Position numbers and translations under genes: made by a program
Assembly: GCA_903813345.2 (NCBI GenBank)
Contig: CAIIXF020000010.1
Span: 26,004,425 to 26,068,424 of the forward strand
DNA: 64,000 bases
Origin: Owenia fusiformis
Taxonomy: Eukaryota > Annelida > Polychaeta > Sabellida > Oweniidae
Direction: 5' to 3'
In this document: piece by piece, positions 57,298-64,000 of the stretch
How positions within the stretch are numbered: position 1 is the stretch's first letter
How the letters are laid out: every line of letters starts with the position of its first letter
Notes under the pieces: model-generated
Seen by the model: only the letters and a program-made list of their open reading frames with translations
Told to the model about the DNA's origin: nothing
Database searches by the model: none

Positions 57298-60200
57298 AAT
57301 AATTTAACTGGTAAGATATATTTAGACAAACATCCTTGTCAAAGGAACATTGAGAAGCTAAGTAAAATGATCTCTTATATTTAACTTCTACTTCAGTTGT
57401 ATTAGGTAGCATTTGATAACCATTTGTGCATCTAGCGATTATCAAGTGCCTTTGAGGGTCCCTTCAGTTTATTTTAGAATGGTTATTAGAATTATTGATA
57501 CCTGAACGCATGCACACTATCGATTTCAGTTTGACCTAACTCTTGGATATGGTGTTAGTCATTCAATCAACAATTATCTTTCACAGAATGATATAATCAT
57601 GTAAAACATCCTTTGACCAGTTCAAAACCAGCAGTCCAGCACTTGCATGGTTCTTCCTGTTGGCAATGGATTCAAAGACTGGTTTGGTAACAGTACTTCT
57701 TCAGTTAGTCATAGCCCTAAAATCACTGCAAAGGATGTAAATATATTCAATTGATGTATGTAAGAACATGGATAGACTTATTACCAAGTCAAATTCATTG
57801 ACTTATTTGATCTAATATATGTTCTGATGTTCTCTGAGCTAACATTTCACAATCAGTGCTAACAATAGTTGATATATACTCTGTCAGTTCATCTTTACTT
57901 TTAATAAATATTATTTCATCTTCTGCATTCTGAATTTGTTGATATTGAAACATTGGCTTGCTATTAATAAGCATAAATTACTGAATTGTACAAAATGACT
58001 AATGAATTACTTACCTCGTAGATTATCACAAGGGATGTGTTTACCATTCTATATTGGCATAGCTGAATCTGTATGAGGAAATACATGTTTTATAGATCTA
58101 ATCTGAAGGTTGAACATCCTGCTAAGAAATAAATATTGATCTGAGAAGTACCTTGAAGTCTGTGTAGTTATCTCCTACCCCAGTAGAATTCCCAAGATTT
58201 CACTTGTTTATATCTCTCTGTTATCTTGGGAGTGAGGTAGAAAGCTTTTGGGGTGATATTGTCATATCCTCTGTTGGCATCTTCAGCATGTTCTTGCTGC
58301 TTATGCTATCAAGGCTATGTTAATACACAGTGAGGTAGAATGTACATGTACTTGTAATCACCAATTTGAATATTACAAATTACTCTTATGAATGACAAAG
58401 CCCTATATATATTTCTACCATTATTAGAATTCTCACACTACACAGAGGGAATGATATATTCACTAGTGGATGTGTCTATTAATATAATCTGCCATAGAGT
58501 TATGATGAGCTAGTGCTATTTTGAAAGCAAGATATTGACATGTAGCAATCAATACTGATTAGTTGAGCCAAGAGATGACACTTGAATTCATATGCCTTGA
58601 TGGATCACTCCTACCTACCAAGGCATTACTTGTGAGACAGTTTATTAACAATTTATTTTTTTCACTGAAAGATTTCCATTCTCTCATAGTGCAAGGCCTC
58701 CTCTGTGGAGCCAAGAGTAGACGTTGAACTGTCTGTATCTTTGAATCTATAGAGGGATGAGGGCTATTTATAACATAATGAACTTAGCCTAATTTGAGAT
58801 TAGATTGTTTATAGGCTGTGTGCATGTCTTCCTGATAGAGCTAAATTAAATTCAAGAAGCTCTGAAGAAAATTTCCTGTTTGCATATTGACTTGTCAAGA
58901 AAGCCACCATCCTTGACGAAAATGTCATTGCTGTATCTGCATTTGAAAAAGACAACAAAATCTTTGACTTACAGTTTAGCTTGTTAGCTATATACATCTG
59001 TCTTCATGTTGGTCTCCTTAATTAAATGATGGCTACTATATTTCTTATACTGGTGCTTTTCTTTTAACAGGAAACAGCATTCTGGAGAAGGATATTAAAT
59101 TTTTGCAACAAGTCATTGAAGTTATTACATAAAACTGTAAGATGGTGTTTTGAATGTAACAATAGATTTCCCCCTCTGATGGAATTCTTATGCCTTGTTC
59201 TTTTCAGTGTATTTTACATAAAGACATTTACTTTGGGCTTTCCTTCTTAAATTGTTTAGTGTGAGTGTTTGATTTTTGTTCATATATATCTCGTCACTAT
59301 TCTTTCATTAATGTTGGTGGTGAAAAATCTTACATTCTTCATGTTATATTTTATCAGAAAATTAGATTTATTATTGAAATAATTTTCCTTGTAAGAAGTT
59401 ATTGAATAATATATAAGGGTTGGCCTGACATGTTGACCGAATTACATTCATGTTCAATTAGCTTGGATTATTCAGGACCAGGAGCTTACCATTCTCATTA
59501 ACATTACTGCAATATGCAATAGCCAATATGTATTCACTTATTCCTTTGATCATTGTGGTAAGATCGAGGCATCTAGTTGCTCTTTAATTGCTGGCATCAG
59601 CCATTTTCCTCTTCTTAATACCACATCGTGTGTCTTTAAGCCTTCTTCTCTTATTAATAAAATCCATTGCATTACCAGAATGGAGCTTAAGATCCCTAAT
59701 CAATATATATCCCTTGGATTGAAAATATTTGTATTTGCATTTGTAGATGACAACGTCTTTTTATAAGTCATTCATTTCTTTACAGCTTTCAATGGTTCTT
59801 TTCTATTTTTTTTAAACTGTTTGCATCCAGGTTTTATGTATGTCATGAGTTGGCGGTGAGACTCAATGACAGTAGGCAAGGTCATTTTGGGGACAAATCT
59901 AGGCAGTCAGTTTTCCAAATGTTTTGCCTCTGTAAGTAACTGGGGTAAATGGCTTTATTGGATTTCATCTGCAATTCCAGTCATATTATATACCCTAGAT
60001 TGATAAATCATATGTATGAAGGTTGAGATGTCATTGACTTTTATTTCAATGGCTGACATTATACTTAATACAGAGCTTGCCTTGTTGTCAAGCTACCCAT
60101 AAACCATATAGGTATATTCACTCAACAGATAAAAAGTTGTTATCTGTGCAAAAGGCATTTGTAGATGGTTGATTTACTTGAGATTTGATTATATACCAAA

Positions 60201-63200
60201 TATTTCATTCTGTTTTTGGTGAATACATGTTCAACCCCGATTTCCCACAGGCTGAAGGGCAGGGTCAGAGATCCATTGTTAAGAAGAGGTGTAATAGGCA
60301 TCAAAATGTGGGGAACTTGATATTTTTGTGACTTCAAAGTAATATATTCATGATGAGTTTTCTCTGTGATTTAAAGTAAAGCATATGTCTCATCTTTTAT
60401 CTGTGATTATAAATTGGGAAATGAGAGAAAATTGTGAACATTTTTAGTAATAGGTTGCCTCTACCCAGTCAGTATAAGACACACTTAGAAATATCACCTG
60501 CAGACCACATTTTAATGATATCATTAAGATCATTTAAACTTTATTTAAATTAACAAGCAATTAAATTGGCTTTTTACATACAAATTAATATTGATTAAAC
60601 CTTTGGTGAATTGGTTGCCTGCTTATTACTTGATTATGAACATTACTGAGGTGTCTGGTGGCACCCACATAAGAAGTTCAAAATTAAAATGAATTCAGAT
60701 ACTCAATGTCTTGTTTTACTGTATCCTGTTATCGTTGTCAATTTTTTTGTATGTTGTATTTATGAGTGGCCATTTGAAAAAGTCATTGGTTGTAAAGCAG
60801 TGTGATTTTTTTTTTATAAATATGTAAGTAGCATTGAAGTTAAAATCTTAAACATGTCAGTTTAAGGCTTGAACATTCATATATCAAACACAAGGGCAGT
60901 ATAATAATGTACAAAAGTGTATCTGAATAGAAATGTCTCATTATTCGAGGTTTCATAGCTGTTCACTGATTTCATGTGATCTCATTTAGATAATGTAGTT
61001 TTAACTCAAAATCAAAATTGACCTTTTGTGTCGTTTGTTAACTTTGTTGAGATTCTTGGCTTTTTCTTTCTCATAATAGACCAGCTGGAACAGAGAATAG
61101 TAAATGTGGATGTGAGATTTATGTTAAAGTAATACAAAGAAAAGAAAATATTATTGGTATCTCCATATACCTATTGTTTCATATATAACACGGTGAACCC
61201 TCATTAAGTGGGACATCAATGAATTCACTATGTCTACTCCAAAGCAAACATCCATTACAACTACATTCAACCATCTCTATATCTTGTACTAACTTCAATA
61301 GTGTCAGTTAGTTCTTCTGGTACATTTTAAAAGATAAACCTCGATTACAGTAGAATGGTATAGCTCATTTGAACTATGAACCATTAATAAGCTGCATTAT
61401 CATTATTACTGAGATAACAATGCTTAACAAAGCCTGGTGTCCACGTGCTAGTGATATAACTCTAGTACTCAATGATGGCCTCTGACATATTTCTCAATCA
61501 TAAGATGTTCAACTTGACATGCTCTTGTGTGATATGCAACCAGCTGATTTTTAGTGCTACTAACTTAGCTCAGAGGTAATATATTGTACCTTCATCAGTG
61601 TCATCAGAAGTAAGAACCCATGTAATAGTAAGGAATGGGTAGTCCTGCATCTTGTCCCTGAAACTCATCAGATGTTTCTGTTTCATTTGCAACATTATCT
61701 CATGACAAAAGAAATGAGATAATTAGATTCCATTAGATTGATGTCCGGCTTATAGTTTAAATCTAGGAAAGGTTTTGTGATCAATTCAGGCAAGATTTTT
61801 GTGGAAGGTTGTATGGAAAACTCTCGCGGGGTTTAGCTAGCTATCTGTGACTTTCAAAGGCATATATACTGAATGTACATAGATAAATTTGAGCCAAGCC
61901 TTACAGGAGATCAAACAATATAAAAGCACTTGGATGAAACTGGTTTATGAGAGCCAATTGATCTTAAATGAGGCTTGGCTTGGTTTTTTTGTCTGTTAAC
62001 AAGATACGTTTTTTGCATGTAATGTCTGTTTGGTTTATAAGGCATCTATATACCCAATAACCTTTAACTATAGGACTAAATTCAGAACCAATATGAAAAT
62101 TGATAAAGAAATAATATCAATAATGAAAGAAAGCTCCATCCATTAATCTTGTCAATAGATAATCTTGTTTTCCTATTGGACTGATGAATAGACACTTTGT
62201 ATGGTGCCTTACCTTCAAGACCAGATCCATAACTTTCAGGATAAATTCAAGGTTTTCTTACATTAATTAAGCAAGGAAACGTTAGATTAGAAACCGATAT
62301 AGCAGTTTTAATCAAATGTCAGAGAAATTATAAGAGTATTAGCAGTATATTGTTTAGTCATTGAAAGGGTCATATGCAGTTATACAGTTCAGTCAACCTG
62401 TACTTACCTATACTGCCATTAAGGCCTATTTACCAGTATATTAGCTTTAATTACAGAATCAACTGTAGAGCTTTAAGATTAAATAAGATTAAGGATAAGT
62501 GGAGTTATATTATATGTTCTATTGTTAACCCATTTCTTTCAGAATCAAGTATGTCCTATCAGTATATATACTTCTCACTTGAAAATTAGACCTTAGTCAA
62601 ATTTCCAATATGTAATATGTTGTATGAACAATACTAGAAACCATTAATATTGAATGAGACATTTGCATGTCACCTTTTAAGATAGATTTTATTCTAAGTA
62701 ATATGATCTACTAAATATATTACAGTATTTTTTCATATGTTGGTTTCCTTGAATTTGTAATATTGCAAGGTTAGAGATGTTTTCTCCGTGGAGATTCAGA
62801 CTCCGATAGACCACAACACTTTGTATTCTTTCTCTTCCTATGGTCAGTACATAGATTTGGTTCATCTTGTAGAATTAAGATTATCCTGTAACCTTTATTA
62901 TGTGTACTATATTTAATATTTGTTGAGAGGAATCAGCTATTACTGAGATTGATTTCTGTACTTATCTCTGTGCTTGGTTAGCTTGTATTCCTGTCAGTGA
63001 ACAGTCTGTATGTTCATACGTCATTTGGAAAGTAGAGAACTGTAAGGATGAACTTGCAAGGAATAAGACTACCAACGTTCAGCTTGTATTCTCTACATGT
63101 TGTAGTTATGTCACAAAGTAAGAGATTTTGATGAAATAATTAGCGAAAAACAAAGCTGGTTGTAGAATTATGTTTAGGCTGAACAACAAAGTGTGCTTGT

Positions 63201-63348
63201 ATTATTAGCATTAGCTATGTAGTAGTCATGAATCTTGCATAGATATTAGATTGATCAATGTCTCTCGATGTTGCCCTTAGACATGTTAGAATGATTGCAA
63301 TGTTGTTGGAGAATCAGCTAATTGAGTTTTGGACATGTTTACTGAGTG

Positions 63349-63498
63349 TAAATTGGGAGGGGGGAAATCATGTTAGAAGCATCAGTTTATTATTATAGTA
63401 TTACTTACACCATGCAAAAATTGTAAATTGGGAGGGGGGAAATCATGTTAGAAGCATCAGTTTATTATTATAGTATTACTTACACCATGCAAAGATTA
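63349..63498. repeat. Tandem duplication, 75-bp unit
   Basis: Two copies of TAAATTGGGAGGGGGGAAAT...ACACCATGCAAA with at most one difference (63349-63423 and 63424-63498). A very recent duplication or an assembly artefact. Confidence 0.9.
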
Positions 63499-63769
63499 AG
63501 ACCTAATCTTCCCAAGCAGGGTCAACTTGACAACATTTTCATGTATGCTTAGTTTCACTTTACACTTTGATTAATGCGTCAATTATCCTACAGTTGGTTA
63601 AATGTTGCTCTAAGAAAAATATAATTTGTATATATGAGTATGGTAGGCTTTGGTAAAATTAAATGTCAAGTTTCGCAGGTTATAGCGACACTCCATTTAT
63701 AGTTCATCTTCAATTGCCATTTGCCTGTTTTCCTTACTTTTAAATATTTCATTATTTCTGTTCTTACAG

Positions 63770-63928
63770 AAGGAACCCCGCGGGGACAGTTATCGGTATG
63801 CCGTTACCCCTCAGGTGCCCGATGATGGGCTTACAGCTGATGGCCAGCCCAAGAAGGGTATGTTTGGAAAGAAAAAGAAGAAGAGCAAGAAGGAAGAATT
63901 GGACAATCTCAAACAAGAGTTGGAGATG
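63770..63928 (+). CDS. ATP1A: Na+/K+-ATPase alpha subunit, exon 2 (gene continues)
   Basis: Exon of 53 codons, phase 0 at both ends (TTACAG before AAGGAACCC, GAGATG before GTAAGT). It encodes KEPRGDSYRYAVTPQVPDDG, LTADGQPKKGMFGKKKKKSK, KEELDNLKQELEM. The lysine cluster followed by KEELDNLKQELEM is the hallmark N-terminal segment of Na+/K+-ATPase alpha subunits (human: [21 protein letters not shown]), which is cytosolic and is followed by the actuator domain in later exons. The close relative H+/K+-ATPase alpha has a similar lysine-rich start but is less likely here. Codon use is more GC-rich than the surroundings, as expected for a highly expressed gene. Downstream exons lie past 64000. Confidence 0.88.
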
Positions 63929-64000
63929 GTAAGTTTTAAAAAAAAGATTGGTCATGGGATAAACCTAATATCTGATCGTTTCTGTGATATCAGTTTATCC

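Larger units (their letters stand above)
47360..63769 (+). other. First intron of the Na+/K+-ATPase alpha gene
   Basis: GTAAGT at 47360, TTCTTACAG ending at 63769, 16.4 kb. Besides the repeats, candidate exon and motif cluster listed separately, long parts (48450-51350, 51620-52900, 52950-57120, 57300-63340) are AT-rich, carry only short frames without domains, and show no repeats recognised here. Confidence 0.75.

Overview
The window reads as nuclear DNA of a metazoan: AT-rich, intron-bearing genes with GT/AG splice sites, animal-type BTB, C2H2 zinc-finger and Na+/K+-ATPase coding exons, and a dense load of non-autonomous DNA transposons. The style of the repeats (short palindrome-ended elements, CCGTCCGTCC-rich repeats, 'G-run ... 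GGATCCGCCCC' elements) suggests a marine invertebrate, perhaps a lophotrochozoan such as a mollusc. That assignment is inference, not proof. Most reported open frames in the window are chance or antisense frames; only about nine coding exons are well supported.

1-32.5 kb holds a tandem pair of BTB-zinc-finger genes on the + strand. Gene A is entered in mid-gene (linker exon 110-328, zinc-finger exon 3723-5764; its BTB exon should lie left of the window). Gene B looks complete from its BTB exon onward (26038-26716, 28068-28286, 30690-32287; 831 codons plus stop). All internal junctions are phase 1. Both zinc-finger exons carry an in-frame coding minisatellite (8- and 7-residue Met/Gln/Asp/Ser units). 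A further phase-1 terminal exon with one small zinc finger lies between them (11456-11805) and could be an alternative 3' end of gene A. The introns and spacer are full of repeats, among them a 2-kb array just upstream of gene B rich in AGGTCA-type half-sites.

32.5-41 kb holds a degenerate exonuclease-like fragment (33901-34329), a small TA-flanked element, and a convergent - strand gene (39826-36984, two exons, 640 aa). Its BTB half resembles gene B, but its C-terminal half is a Crypton-type tyrosine-recombinase domain that appears to have lost catalytic residues.

41.1-46.4 kb is a nest of DNA transposons whose order of insertion can be read from target-site duplications of 5, 6 and 8 bp. 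Nearby are very small (24-33 bp) palindromic repeats, two of them with flanking direct repeats.

47.2-64 kb is the 5' end of a Na+/K+-ATPase alpha-subunit gene: a promoter with CRE, CACGTG/AP-1 and inverted CCAAT motifs, exon 1 (47330-47359), a 16.4-kb first intron, and exon 2 (63770-63928). The gene continues past the window. A second ATG in the intron (52933) is followed by a phase-0 donor and could be an alternative first exon.
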